From Prorocentrum cordatum (lineage: Eukaryota; Sar; Dinophyceae; Prorocentrales; Prorocentraceae): DNA of 62,500 nucleotides. Below the pieces are notes generated by a model. That model saw only the letters and a program-made list of their open reading frames with translations, was not told the DNA's origin and ran no database searches. Below are positions 11,621 to 23,268 of the stretch, one piece after another. A program made the position numbers and the translations under genes. Numbering within the stretch: the stretch's first letter is position 1; the number at the start of each line of letters is the position of its first letter. The stretch lies in the NCBI GenBank assembly GCA_963575745.1, contig CAUYUJ010014265.1, positions 257,534 to 320,033 of the forward strand, written 5' to 3'.

Positions 11621-12299
11621 GAGAGGGTGTAGGGGGAGAGATAAATCTTGCTCCGAAGGGGAAGAAGGATATCATAACAACTAATTCCCTAAACTACGTA
11701 TGCCCAACAGACATTGCGTGGACGTAGTAAAGAAGCTCCTGCTAGAGGCTTAAATACTGTTCCGTATGATGTTTTGGAACGGGAACCGCAACACAGTTAC
11801 GCCATAATGAAGTTACCTGGCGGGCACGCATCACACTGACCAGAGATACGATGCGTGTTCTACTTTGACATGGTTAAGACGCACTGGTAAGCAAGGACGA
11901 GCACACGCACGGCAATCCCAAGACATGTAACCATCCCTGACACACATTTTGAAGCCATCCCCGCGCGGGACTATTTCCTGGTCGAGTTTCTCACAAACGT
12001 GCGTGCGGGCCCATGCGTGGCAACGCGCGTGCAGCTTGTAATTGAAGTGCCGTTCGGCGCTCCCTTTCTGCTCCTCTTCCCCTCGGCTAGCCGGGGGATA
12101 ACGCATTTTTTTCTTGGAGTAACTCGTCGAACTGGGGGGTAAATGACTGCCTGCCTCTGCGGAGGTCTTGGGAGGGTCCCAAGGGTTTCTGGTGGGCCCC
12201 AGGAGGCCCGCGGACGTCCCCTACAATGCCCCTGGAGGCCCCAGAAGGTCTTCAATCGGAAGTACAAGCAGTGCGGAAAGCTGACCGAAGCCCAGATGT
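11621..12299. other. No gene seen
   Basis: No supported coding or RNA feature. Confidence 0.4.
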
Positions 12300-13290
12300 T
12301 CGATCCCTCCCTCCCTCTCACCCTCCTCTATCCCGGTCTATCCCTCCCTCCCTCTCTTCCTCCCTTCCCCTCTGATGTTGCACTCTTCTCCTGGCGTGGG
12401 CCCCTTGGAATCTCGACCCCCGTCCCGAGTCGTCTTCTGACGGCCCCCGAGGTCAGGAGACGGCACCTGGAGCTCGGCAGCGGCGATAATCTGGCAGCAT
12501 TGTTTTGTTTGTTTGTTTTGTTTTGTTTTGTTTTTGTTTTGTTTTTGGTTTGCATCGACGACGCCCAGGTCTGATGCCCCTTCCGCCCTCCTGCTCCCCC
12601 TCCACATCCTCCGCGTCCTCGTCTCGGCCCCCCCGAGCTGTCTCCGTTCGCCCAAGGGGCCGACGAGGTGCCCGCCTGGAACCAGGTGGGGTACTGGCAG
12701 TCGCACTTTTCAGCCAGCTCGCTCCCGCCGTCAGACGGCTGCGCACCCTCAGGCTGTCCGCACCTCATCCTCCTCCTGCTCCTCCTCCTCGTCCTCCTCC
12801 TTCCCTCCTCCTTTGCTCCCCCGCCCCGCCCCGGATCCCCCTCCTCCTCCCCCCTCCCCCTCCGCCCCCTCCTGCTCCTCCGCCTCGTCCTCCTCGCCGT
12901 CGCCTGCCTCCTCCTCCTCCTCTCCTCCTCCTCCTCCTCCTCTCCTCCTCCTCCTCCTCCTCCTCCCCTCCTCCTCCCCTCCTCCCCCTCCTCCTCCTCC
13001 TCCTCCCCTCCCTCCCCCCCGTCGGCCCCTTCGCCTCCCCCGGCCGGCGCCGCGGGCCGCATGCCTCCGGCCCCCGCCGCGCCGGCGGGCGCGGAGGCGC
13101 CGGGGGCCTCCCCCGGCGGGCCGCGCGGCGGAGCCGCGGCGGCGGCCTCGGGCGCCGCCGGGCCACATCTCGGGGGTCATCATCGTCCTCATCACCATCA
13201 TCACCTCTCCTCCTCCTCCTCCCCTCCTCCTCCTCCTCCTCCTCCCTCCTCCAGCTCCTCTCTTTCTCCTCCGCCTACTCATCCTCCTCT
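12300..13290. repeat. Pyrimidine-rich and TTTTG/GCC simple repeats
   Basis: CCCTCC runs at 12305-12370; a TTTTG run at 12503-12549; TCC/CCCCTCC blocks at 12765-13010; a GCC/GGC-rich block at 13010-13180; and TCC again at 13200-13290. The 409-436 codon open frames here are repeat-driven. Confidence 0.85.
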
Positions 13291-13760
<470 letters not shown>

Positions 13761-13789
13761 GCATCAGCATCATCATCTATTCAACATCT

Positions 13790-14059
13790 CGGGCTTGATA
13801 TTTCCAATTTCGTAATAAAAGGGAGGGGCTTAGCTGCCTCGATGCGCCCGTTTCTTAACGCAACACGTGCCGTGCTGAAAGCGTCCGTGTCGATGCGTTG
13901 CTTGTTGGCTCAACGTGTCGGCCCAGGTTTTGGCGAACGTATGGCGTCAGACCTACGTTTTCGGCCTACGTGTTGAGCTTCGTGTCAACACGGGTTGCGT
14001 GTTGGGTATCGGGGCGGCTAAGGGCTTGATGCTCCGAATGTCGTAATAAAAGAGGGGGG
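13790..14059. repeat. Dispersed repeat R3 between short direct repeats
   Basis: The core at 13846-14018 matches 47209-47382; shared words include GTTGGCTCAACGTG, TTTTGGCGAACGTAT and GTATCGGGGCGGC. Here it is bracketed by an imperfect direct repeat (GGGCTTGATA..TCGTAATAAAAG) at 13791-13829 and 14022-14059, so it may be an inserted unit. Confidence 0.7.
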
Positions 14060-14900
14060 TCACAGCCCTCCCAGACGAGCAGTCTTAGACCCCCCCAAAA
14101 GACCAGCCATGAAAGGGCGGTCTTCCGCCCAGACCCTACTGGAGCCCCCCAAAACATCTCAAGTCAGACACCCTCCCAAATCAGACCACCACCCTTTTAT
14201 GGCGAAATCCGGCGAAGGAAATCACTGGAGCTCCCGCTCGTCTTGCATTGCATACATACGTATACATAGAGTTGTAGAGATATGTTTCTGTATTCATTTC
14301 TATACATATATGCACCATATCGTCGAAGAGCGCCCAACCAGCGCTCCATGTCGCCAAATGGCGCCAAAGAGTGCCCAGGACCGCCGAGTAACGCTCGAAT
14401 GGCGCTCATGCGGCGCCCAATAGCGACCAATGTCGCCCAACAGCGCCATGTGTGGGAGAGTCATTCTGTGCGCTTTGCGCGTGATTGGGCGCGCTGTTGT
14501 GCGCCATGGGGGCGACCAAAAGCCTCCGTGAGTGGTTCTCCAAGGAGGGAAGGGCGGTCGTCGAGTTGGGTAGCGACGCGGGCTTGCCGTCTAGAGGACT
14601 GCGCAGGCACCTTGGCGTGTTGTTCGCACGCGTGCGCGTGGTCGCTGAATCTGCGGGCGTGCCCAGAATCGAATCGGTAAGTCGGATCGGCGATCGACAT
14701 GAATCGGATCGGCGGGGATCGGCAGTCGAGTCGGGAGAAACCGAATTGCCAGAAATCGGCAGGCTAGTGGGCTTCCACTGAGAAGTCGGGATCCAAATTG
14801 GACTCCAAAGTCGAATCGAATCGGAATCGAAAGCCAGCGAAATCGAATCGAATCGAATCGGAGGGGTCGAAATGCGCCCTGGTGGTGCCCCCATAGCATG
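14060..14900. repeat. Short degenerate repeats (GCGCCCAA, AATCG)
   Basis: GCGCCA/CGCCCAA words recur at 14330-14460, and AATCGGATCGGC / (AATCG)n words at 14670-14865. No gene is supported. Confidence 0.5.
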
Positions 14901-14919
14901 GCCAAGAAAGAAGGAGAGA

Positions 14920-15480
14920 GGGCCCTTTTGGTGTGTGTGTGTGCGCGCACCAGACTGTTTGCGCTTCAGTTCACTTTGTGTTGTGCTTGCTACTCAGTTT
15001 TCTGGTTGCTGCGCGCTCTCTCTTTGGGTTCACAGGCCATTATTCCACAACATCGTTTGCATTCCAGTGTTCGACGTCTTGTTCACTCTGCTTCCCGACT
15101 AAGCTCGATGGCAATTGGTGCTTCTATCTGCTGCCTGCGCTTGGCCGCTGACTTACAAGTGTGGGTATGTGTGTGTGTGTGTGTGTACTGGGCGCTCCGC
15201 CTCTCTCCCCCGTGCATTGCGGCTGAATTCTCATTCGTATTGCGTACCAATGTTCTTCCGCCACCGCAGTCACTCTGCCTAGCCGCCAATGCAAAGATTG
15301 TGTGTGTGTGTGTGCGTGTATGTGCGCGCGTGTCTGTGTATGTGTGAGTATGTGTCATGCCGCCGGCGCCCAGGTGCAATATCGCCTTCAGAACCTGGGC
15401 ACCCAGAAAAAGACTCCCGGGATGGGCTCATCCCCCGCGCTGCTCCGCTCGGACGTTCGGCCGACGCGCCTGGCCCTAGG
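14920..15480. repeat. (GT)n runs in otherwise unique sequence
   Basis: GT dinucleotide runs near 14931-14945, 15165-15187 and 15299-15350. No gene recognised. Confidence 0.6.
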
Positions 15481-15499
15481 GTTCACGTGTCTCGGAGAC

Positions 15500-15752
15500 G
15501 GAGAACTGCCGGGGAGAAGGGGGAGGGAGGGGGAGAAGGGGGAGGAGGGGGAGAGGGAGGAGGGGGAGAGGGAGGAGGGGGAGAAGGGGGAGGGAGGGGG
15601 AGGAGGGGAGGAGGGGAGAGGGAGGAGGGGGAGAAGGGGGAGGGAGGGGGAGAAGGGGGAGGGAGGGGGGGGAGGGAACAATAGGAGGTGTGAGCAGGAG
15701 GGAGCGGAGGAGGGGGGGGGGGGGGCGAGGAAGGGAGGGGGGGGGGCCTGGG
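15500..15752. repeat. GGGGGA-type minisatellite
   Basis: Tandem GGGGGAGAAGGGGGAGGGA units, ending in G homopolymers at 15712-15752. Confidence 0.9.
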
Positions 15753-15923
15753 CCTTCTGATTCTGCCGAGCGCACGCGAGCTGCCCGTGGTATGTGCCGC
15801 ACATCGGCGGTGCTCCGCGCGTTCGCGCGCGCCGGCTGCCGCGCCCGGCCGCCGCGGTGCCTCGCCCGCGCCCGCGGAGCCAAAGGAGGGGCTTTGAACT
15901 TTGGACGTGCCCTTCGCTAGTGT

Positions 15924-15956
15924 CAAGTCGGGCGTGTCCCTCTACACGAGGAATAT
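15924..15956 (+). mobile_element. MITE family, solitary left end
   Basis: Matches the family's left inverted repeat (CAAGTCGGGCGTGTCC...) and the following GAGGAATATTCCA, then diverges. No right end is found nearby, so this is a truncated copy. Confidence 0.7.
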
Positions 15957-16660
15957 TCCAACAGGCTGCTGAAGATGGAGCCCTTCTCGTTGGCGAGGGG
16001 CTCGGTGCTCCTTCATAGTTTTCCAGTCGGTCTCCAGGTTTCCTTCGGCCTCCTGTGGCAGACCGAAGCTCAACTCATGGAAATATGGGCCTCGTTCCTT
16101 TATTCAGGGTTCGTTTTGACAGCGTTTCGGCTGTTGAGGGGGTCCGACACTGTGCCGACCATGGTGCACTCGGTACCCCTGCGTGTCTGGCTTCTGCCCG
16201 TGGGGGGCGGTGCTGCGAGGGGGGCGGCCTTCGAAGCAGGCGGAGAGGCTTCTCAGAAGGCAGGGGCCCTCTGAGAAGGCCCGTGGAGGCTTCTGAGGAG
16301 GCCTGTTAGAAGCCGGGCGGGCTTCCGAGAGGCCCCATGGCCTTCCAAGAGGCCCACCTCCCTCGCACCACCTCCCCCTGAGCGCCGCCAGGAACGGGTC
16401 CCCGAGATCCAGGCGTTTCTGCACGCGGCGTCTCCGTCCAGTCTCGGGCCCCGGGGGCTCGAGGTCACCACGCTGCCGAGGGCGCTGGCCGTGATGGGTC
16501 TTTTTATTCGGCGCGTCTGGCCTCCGGGGTCCCGAGGTTGCTCGTCGTTCTCAGCTGCCGCCGCCTCGGGCACTTCCTGGGCCTTTCGGGGGCGCGAGAG
16601 AGCGACGCAGGGCGAAAAGCTGGCCCATCCCAGACCCCCGAGTTTTTTGTTTGGGAAAAA
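15957..16660. other. No gene seen
   Basis: GC-rich. Contains CTTCTGAGGAGGC / GGCTTCTCAGAAGGC words related to those near 9.7 and 18.8 kb. Confidence 0.4.
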
Positions 16661-16675
16661 TATATTCCAAACAGC

Positions 16676-16678
16676 AGA

Positions 16679-16718
<40 letters not shown>

Positions 16719-16915
16719 TTATTCTTATTATTATTATTACTATCATTATTATTATTATTGATATTATAATAATAATAATAATTATTATCATCATTATTAA
16801 TATTCTTCTTCTTCTTCTTCTTCTTATTATTATTGTTATTATTATATTATTGTTATTATTGTTATTATTATTATTTTTAGATTTATTTTTATTTATTTTT
16901 ATTATTATACTGTAT
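16676..16915. repeat. (TTA)n microsatellite
   Basis: TTA triplets with TTC and TAA variants; strongly AT-rich against a GC-rich background. Confidence 0.95.
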
Positions 16916-17530
16916 ACATATCTTAAAGCATGATTGCGACGTGGCCTCCTTGAGGTCTGGACCCCTTCCCCGAGACCGGCTTCGCATATCCCGAGCCGTC
17001 GGGACCAGCTGCGTAGCCCGAGCCGGTTTGTTTTGCCGGTCCCGGGGCACGGTAAAGGGCCCCCCGATGCCGAACACCGGAACAAACATGGCCGTCATGT
17101 TTTTTCTGGGGTGGACACGTCGATTAGTGAATTGTCCTTCTTCGGTTCTCGAGAGGGCGCCGCGGCCGTCATTTTTCAGGCTTGTGCCCGCCAGGTTTGG
17201 ACCCGAGGTCGTTTTCACTAAACTGCGTTTCGCCAAAGGGGGCTCCGTCGATCCCGGATTTTTGGGTCGCGACGAGAAAAGATGGGGGATACGGTCAAGA
17301 ACTTTGGCTTAGCGTGTCGCTGCGCCGCGTCTGGCCCACCATGCCTCGGCGCGACACGCTGTCCACACCTCAGCCCCCAGGCGCCAATGTCCCACAGCCG
17401 TTCCCAGCCTCCCGCCCCGCGGAGCGGAGCGACGTGCCGTCCGCTTGCGAGGGATGGCGTGTCGCCGGATCCGCCGCCGCGACGCGCCAAGCAGAGGTTC
17501 CCGGCCGCAGAGGGCTGCCCGCGTCCCTCG
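16916..17530. other. No gene seen
   Basis: Unique GC-rich sequence. Open frames lack recognisable domains. Confidence 0.4.
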
Positions 17531-17540
17531 GGACCCCATG

Positions 17541-17617
17541 GAGGAGGAGGAGGAGGAGGAGGAGGAGGAGGAGGAGGAGGAGGAGGTGGAGGAGGAGGAG
17601 GAGGAGGAGGAGGAGGC
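17541..17617. repeat. (GGA)n microsatellite
   Basis: GGA triplets; a T/G-rich homopolymer stretch follows at 17729-17760. Confidence 0.9.
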
Positions 17618-17780
17618 CCCCTGCCCTCGTGCCGGGAGCGCGCGCTCCGCAGCAGACACCGAGGCGGTGCCCTTGCCGCGGCTGCGGCTGCTCAAGCAGG
17701 CGCGCGCTGCAGCTCTCGACGGGCGCTTCTTTTTTTGTTTGTTTTGTTTTTTGTTTTTCTTCCATCCTCCGCCTGTAGGA

Positions 17781-17944
17781 TAAAGTCGGGCCTGTCCCTC
17801 TACAGGAGGACTATTCAAAAATAGTCAATTCATAGCCTGGGGACGATTTTTTTAAGTATGTTTGGATATTTAGCTGAGTATTTTTTTTGACTATGCTTAT
17901 TTTTTCGCCCAAAATCCCCTTGTAGGGGGACAGGCCCGACCTAA
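17781..17944 (+). mobile_element. MITE M2, nested in another copy
   Basis: 164 bp with inverted termini TAAAGTCGGGCCTGTCCC... and ...GGGACAGGCCCGACCTAA, and an AT-rich middle. It is flanked by CTGTAGGA (17773-17780) and CTGCAGGA (17945-17952), an 8-bp TSD with one mismatch. The flanks (17764-17780 and 17953-17969) read continuously as the right terminus of a second family member, so M2 inserted into an older MITE. Confidence 0.9.
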
Positions 17945-17969
17945 CTGCAGGAGGACATGCCCGACCTAA

Positions 17970-19219
17970 CCATAGGCGCGCGTTGTTGTCCCTTCGCTCC
18001 CCTTCCACCGCTCGTGCTGAACGTAGCGCCCCCCTCCTTCAAGCGCGCCCTTGGCACCGTGGCAGCGCACGCTTGCGCGACAACCTGGGCAGCAAGGCGC
18101 GTGGTGCTCTTTGGCTACTGCGGTGCTCGCAGGCTACCGAGGCGCTCGCAAGCTAGCAGGCCCACAGTCAATCCGCACAGTGAGGATGAGCGACTTTCCA
18201 AGGTCACCCTGTCATCCTTCCCCTTCGGCCCATCCTTGGCCGCTTTCGCCGGCCGCGCGCGCCCCGCTCGCAAAGTGTCGACATGGCCTTCCGAAGCCTT
18301 TTGCATCCGTACCGTGCGGCCTTATTATGCGGGTTGACAGTACCCATCGGCCGTTGAAAGCAGGTATCTTTGGACATCCTGGAGTCCAATCTACTTTAAA
18401 AGCGCCTTCCTACTTCAGTGATCGAGTGGCTTCACCTTTGATTTTCCGTCCTCCTCAGGAGGTGGACGGAACCCAACCTGCTTTCAACGCCTTCCTGCTT
18501 CATTGTTTCTGCCTGCTTCTTCCGACCGAGGGGCGCTGCTCGTTCTCGTAGACATGTTGAGTCGGCCCGCGGGCTGCTGCAGGATCCTGCAGGCTCTTGC
18601 GCACGCGGGCGGCGCCCGCGGGCTGCCTGGGGTCCTGGCGGGGCCCCCCGCTTCCCTCGCCGTCTGGGCCGTCGCAGACGCGCCCGTGGCGCTCACGGGC
18701 GCGCCGGGTGCTCGCAGCCTGCCGGCGGTCGTGCGGGGAAGTTCTCTCTTTCGGCGGCGGGCGAGAGGGGGGGGGGGGAAGTGAGAAGGAGAGGGCCCTC
18801 TCGGAAGGCGGCGGGCCTTCTCAGAAGAGCCCTCGGGCCTCCTGAGAGAGGTCTTCCCCCGTCCTCGGGAAAGGCTTCGAGGAGCCCTTTGGCTAGAGGT
18901 TTTTTGGGCGTCGTCGGGCAAGGCTTTGAGAACTTCTCAGAAGGCCGTGGGACTTGCGAGCCTTCTGCGAGGGCCCACCGCCTCGCATTTCTCCCCCTGG
19001 CTGGCCGCCGATGCTGCACGCTGTCGCGGTACTCACAGAGTCCGGCATGCCGGCGCACATGCCCGCGGTGAATTTTCTCTGTGGGGCGGTGGGCGCAGGC
19101 TCTCGTGCTGCTGGAGCTCGCAGGCTGCCGAGCTCTCGTGCTGTCATGGTGCTGGCAGGGTCCGGTGTGCTTTTGTCGCGTGCTGTGGCGCTCACGCGGC
19201 TCTTGTGGGTCTAGCATAA
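17970..19219. other. No gene seen
   Basis: GC-rich. At 18785-18960 there are CTTCTCAGAAGGC-type words. No coding region is supported. Confidence 0.4.
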
Positions 19220-19317
19220 GGGGCCACGTGCGAACCCTACCCCTACCCCCACGATTTCTGAGGGGGAGGGTGGGGTTCACTTCGTGGGGGGTAGGGGCAG
19301 GGTTCGCACGTGGCCCC
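19220..19317. repeat. Inverted repeat, ~34-bp arms
   Basis: The left arm at 19220-19253 (GGGGCCACGTGCGAACCCT...) and the right arm at 19283-19317 (...AGGGTTCGCACGTGGCCCC) are near-perfect reverse complements around a 29-bp purine-rich spacer. The whole is a strong potential hairpin. Confidence 0.85.
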
Positions 19318-20425
19318 CCATAGCAGTGTCTGTCTTCCTGCTGCTCGCCGTCTGGCGGCCGCCATCACGCGTCGTGCCCGCGGGCATGCGGTGGTGCACA
19401 AAGGCGTTGCGACCGAACATTGCTACAAGGCTGGTGGTGTGCGCGCGAGCGCTGCGGTGGTGCTGGGGGCGCACACCGCGGGTGGTGGTGGTGGGTGCTA
19501 CGTTATGGCTTCTCCCCTCCGTTCGCTCACGCCCGTTCTTCGGCCACGAACGAGCTCGACCAACAAGCAGACGACACCACCCCACCTACGGCCCTCCACG
19601 TTGCGCTACGGCCCAGGGGGATCCGCAGCGTATACCACGCAAAATCACACGCCAGATCTGCCGCTATACGCGAAGCCCCGTGGTTCCGCAGGTGGGGTGG
19701 TGTCGCCTGTTTCCTGGTCCGCAAGCGAAATGCTCTCTCCTTCCTTGTCCCCCATCTTCCTGTCCTCCCTCTCCCTCTCCCGTCCCTTCTCCTGATCGAT
19801 AGCTCATCCCTGTCGCACCCCCAGGAGTGTCAGTCGGGCGGCCGGGCGTTGCTTTCGCCCGAGATCTCCCCACCATCTACGATCATGAAGCTTGAAGTCC
19901 GCAGTCGTTTTACGGATTGAGTTCATGTAGTTTTCAACATGGGGTTCTCGCCTTAGCCCTGCACGCATTCGTCTCCAAAGTTTGCAACAGGTACATGCGT
20001 GGAATGGTGGTGGTTTTCAGAGTGGGGCTCTCGCCGCAGCGCCGCGCTCAATCGTTAAACAAGCATGCAACGGCTACGGTGGGGGCGTTCGTTATGGCAT
20101 GTGTCCAGGAGGCTTCATACTCTGGAGGGTTCCTCATTCGATGAGGGCGGCGGTGCTCCACCAGGTTTGCGCCACCAGGATTTCAGACCCTCAGTTCAGA
20201 TGAGGCCACGCCTCAGTTGGTGCTCCACCTGGATTCCTTATCCAATGGGATTCCCTCATCGTACAAGGATGGTACATCTTCCCCGTTCCTCGTGCGTCGT
20301 GTTCTGGTTTTGAAGACAGCACTGCGGTCGCACACATTCTCCTTCACTCCCCCCTTCTTCTTGCCTGCCTGTCAACCTGCCCATCATGCCTTCTCGCCTG
20401 TTTCCCATCCTGCCTCCTAAGTCGT
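19318..20425. other. No gene seen
   Basis: Unique. The 160-172 codon open frames show no recognisable domains. Confidence 0.4.
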
Positions 20426-21420
20426 CGCCCTACATGACCTCGCCAGCCCTGGGGGGCTGCGATCTGCGAAGCTGCCGCCACTTTCCAGGGCTGCTGGTGG
20501 GTCCAGCGGAGTGAGGCCCCCACGTAGACCTAACTTAGACCTCGCCATCCCTGGCGGGCTGCGATCTGCGAAGCCGTCGCCACTTTCGAGGGCTGCTGGG
20601 GGGCCAGCGGAGTGTCGCCCCACATGCACACCTAATTTTGACCTCGCCATCCCTGGGGGTCGGCGATCTGCGAAGCTGTCGCCACTTTCGAGGGCTGCTG
20701 GGGGGTCCAGCGGGGTGACGCCCCACGCAGACCTAAATTTGACCTCGCCAGCCCTGGAGGGCTGCGATCTGCGAAGCTGCAGCCACTTTCGTGGGCTGCC
20801 AGGGGGTCCAGCGGGGTGACGCCACACGCACACCTAATTTTGACCTCGCCATCCCTGGGGGGCGGCGATCTGTGAAGCTGCCGCCACTTTCGAGGGCTGC
20901 TGGGGGGCCAGCGGAGTGCCGCCCCCACGCACACGTAGTTTTGACCTCGCCGCCCCTGGGGGGGCGGCGATCTGCGAAGCTGCCGCCACTTTCGAGGGCT
21001 GCTGGGGGGTCCAGCGGAGTGACGTCCCACGCAGACCTAAATTCGACCTCGCCATCCCTGCGGGGCGGCGATCTGCGAAGCTGTCGCCACTTTCGAGGGC
21101 TGCTGGGGGGTCAGCGGAGTGACGCTCCACACAAACCTAAATTAGACCTCGCCATCCTTGGGGGGGCTGCGATCTGCGAAGCTGCCGCCAGTTTCGAGGG
21201 CTGCTGGTGTTGTCCAGCAGAGCGACCCCCCCCCCACGCCTAAATTGGCGTTCGCCAGCCCTGCGATCTTCGAAGCTCCCGCCACTTTCGAGGGCTTCTG
21301 GGGTGTCCAGCGGAGTGACGCCCCACGTAGACCTAACTTAGACCTCGCCGTCCCTGGGGGGCGGCGATCTGCGAAGCCGTCGCCACTTTCGAGGGCTGCT
21401 GGGGGTCCAACATAGTCACG
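20426..21420. repeat. ~100-bp satellite, about 10 copies
   Basis: Unit: ACCTCGCCATCCCTGGGGGG, then CGATCTGCGAAGCTG, CCGCCACTTTCGAGGGCTGC, and a GGGTCCAGCGGAGTGACG-type tail. Units are about 100-105 bp long and 80-90% similar by eye; the ninth (near 21250) is shortened. Overlapping 60-150 codon frames arise from the period and are not conserved in phase. Confidence 0.95.
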
Positions 21421-22570
21421 TCCTACGCGGACTTCGGTCAGCCTCGATTTCCTTTCCCGCGGGTCCTGAGGACCTGGCGGCGCGCCTGCGGGCGTTTAGC
21501 TCCCGCGCTGCGCCGTGCAGGACGAAATCGGAGGACCCGGTGGGCGAGATCGGCCGTCCGCGCTTCTTGCACTGGCTACGAGCAGCTGATCCTCCGGAGC
21601 GCCAGAGCGACATGGCGCGGGCCGCGCTGCCTTTCCAGCGTGCCACTGGGAACTGACCGCCAGCCTCTTCCCTCGTCCTGCGTTTGTGCTGTTGTCCTGT
21701 CCTCTTCTGGCTTCGCCGTCTCCCTGCTGCCGTCGCGTTTTTTTGTTTTGTTTGTGTGTGTGTGTTCTTTTTTGTACACCCCTTGCCGTTTTTTTTGGCC
21801 TTTCGTTCCCGCCCCCATCTCCTCTTCGAGCCTGGCGCCTCAGTCCTCGCCCTGCAGTGCTGTCCTGTGAATAGCGCAGCGCGCGCACTTCCCAGAGAGC
21901 TTGAGCAACCACTGACGTATCCCGCGCTGTCATGTGCCAAGATATTATGGGCCAGTTGCTCTTATCACTTCGTGCAGATGAGTTGGGTACGTCACAGGGT
22001 CATTTTCATGGCGCCGTCGCTTTATCGCCGCGCTTCCGTCGATGGAGGGCGGTTGTTTTTCAAAAGGGCGGTCGCGTTGGAGACTTCTGTCGATCTAAAG
22101 ACCAGAGTCGCCCACGTAGTTTCAAGGGTGGAGGTGGGCCCTTCTCAAAAAGGGGTCCTCGCTTGGGACTTCTCGAAGCTCATGACGACACATGTCAGCT
22201 TGTGCAACAGTTACACGGATAGTTTGTCTGTTTGTTTTATTTTGTTTTTGTTTTCAAGCGGGGATCTCGTTAGACACTTCGTTGACATATGAAGTCGTAT
22301 TTCTTTTCCATTCCCGATTACGCGCTAGGAGGGTGCAAGGCAGCTTCGTTGTAAACATGGGGTCTACCTTGCATGGCAGGTCATCGGATGATGGCCATTT
22401 TTTTCAAACACAAATATTTTTTTTTTATATATATATATATAAAAGAAGGCTTCTAGGCAATTGTGAAGAGGGGGCTTGGGCGGGGAGGGTGTGTTGCAGC
22501 ACCGCTGACAAATATTGGGCCTATGCTGGTCCTCTTCCCATCAGCTCCTGTCCTTTTCCTTTGCTCCCCC
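21421..22570. other. No gene seen; T/G-rich runs
   Basis: Contains TTTGTTTTG-like runs at 21740-21800 and 22227-22256, a short AT run at 22428-22443, and otherwise unique sequence. Confidence 0.4.
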
Positions 22571-22735
22571 GTCTTCCTCCTCCTCCTCCTCCTCTTACTC
22601 CACCCTCCTCCCCCTCGTCTTCCTCCTCCTCTTCACTCCTCTCTCCTCTCTCGTCCTCCTCCTCCTGCTTTCCTCGTCCTCATCCTCGTCGTCTTCTTCT
22701 TCTTCTTCCTCCTCCTCCTCCTCCTCGATGTCTAC
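22571..22735. repeat. (TCC)n microsatellite
   Basis: Interrupted TCC/TTC triplets. Confidence 0.9.
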
Positions 22736-23081
22736 ATGACGGTCCGGGTGCCGCCCCATCAGACCTGTCCATTACAACGTGGGTGGGAGTTTTGGGGCCC
22801 GAGTCGCGAGATGGGCGGCGGGCGGCGCGGCGGAGCGCACAGGACCCAAGGCAGGCAGGCACAGCACGCCCAGGGCCCGTCGGGCAGGGCTTCGAGCTCC
22901 GTCGCGCGGCGACGGGCCGCCGCCTCGCGCACGGACCTCCCGCGGTCCCGAGCCTTCGCCCTCGGACGTGCCACAGGGGGCCAGGCCTCCGACCAGGTCG
23001 ACTCCTGGCGGCCCCGCCGGCAGCTGGGCGCCTCGCAGCCCGCCCCCCATGAGCAGCAGGAGGCCGAGCATCGTCACCAAC
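22736..23081. other. No gene seen
   Basis: Very GC-rich. Open frames on both strands are Arg/Ala/Gly-biased and have no domain. Confidence 0.4.
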
Positions 23082-23089
23082 GGATAGAA

Positions 23090-23268
23090 TTAAGTCGGGC
23101 CTCTCTCTACAGGGGGGAAATCCCCGAACAGTCAAAAATAGTCAGTTTTTTTTTTTTTTTTTTTTTTTTTGTTTTTTGTTTTTTTCTGTCTATTTTGGAA
23201 TAGTTGTTGTTTGAATGTTTTTAAGTTTTCGTCCAAAATCTCCCTGTAGGGGGACAGGCCCGACCTAA
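23090..23268 (+). mobile_element. MITE M3 with perfect 8-bp TSD
   Basis: Starts TTAAGTCGGGCC and ends CAGGCCCGACCTAA. It contains the family's AATAGTCAG motif, expanded here by a T-run (~23144-23170). It is flanked by GGATAGAA at 23082-23089 and 23269-23276, an exact 8-bp duplication. Confidence 0.95.

Noticed and set aside
12503-12549. TTTTG run as a SINE tail
   Set aside because: No tRNA-like A/B boxes or repeated body were found next to it.
20426-21420. CRISPR or repeat-protein gene
   Set aside because: Units are contiguous, have no spacers, and reading frame is not conserved from unit to unit.
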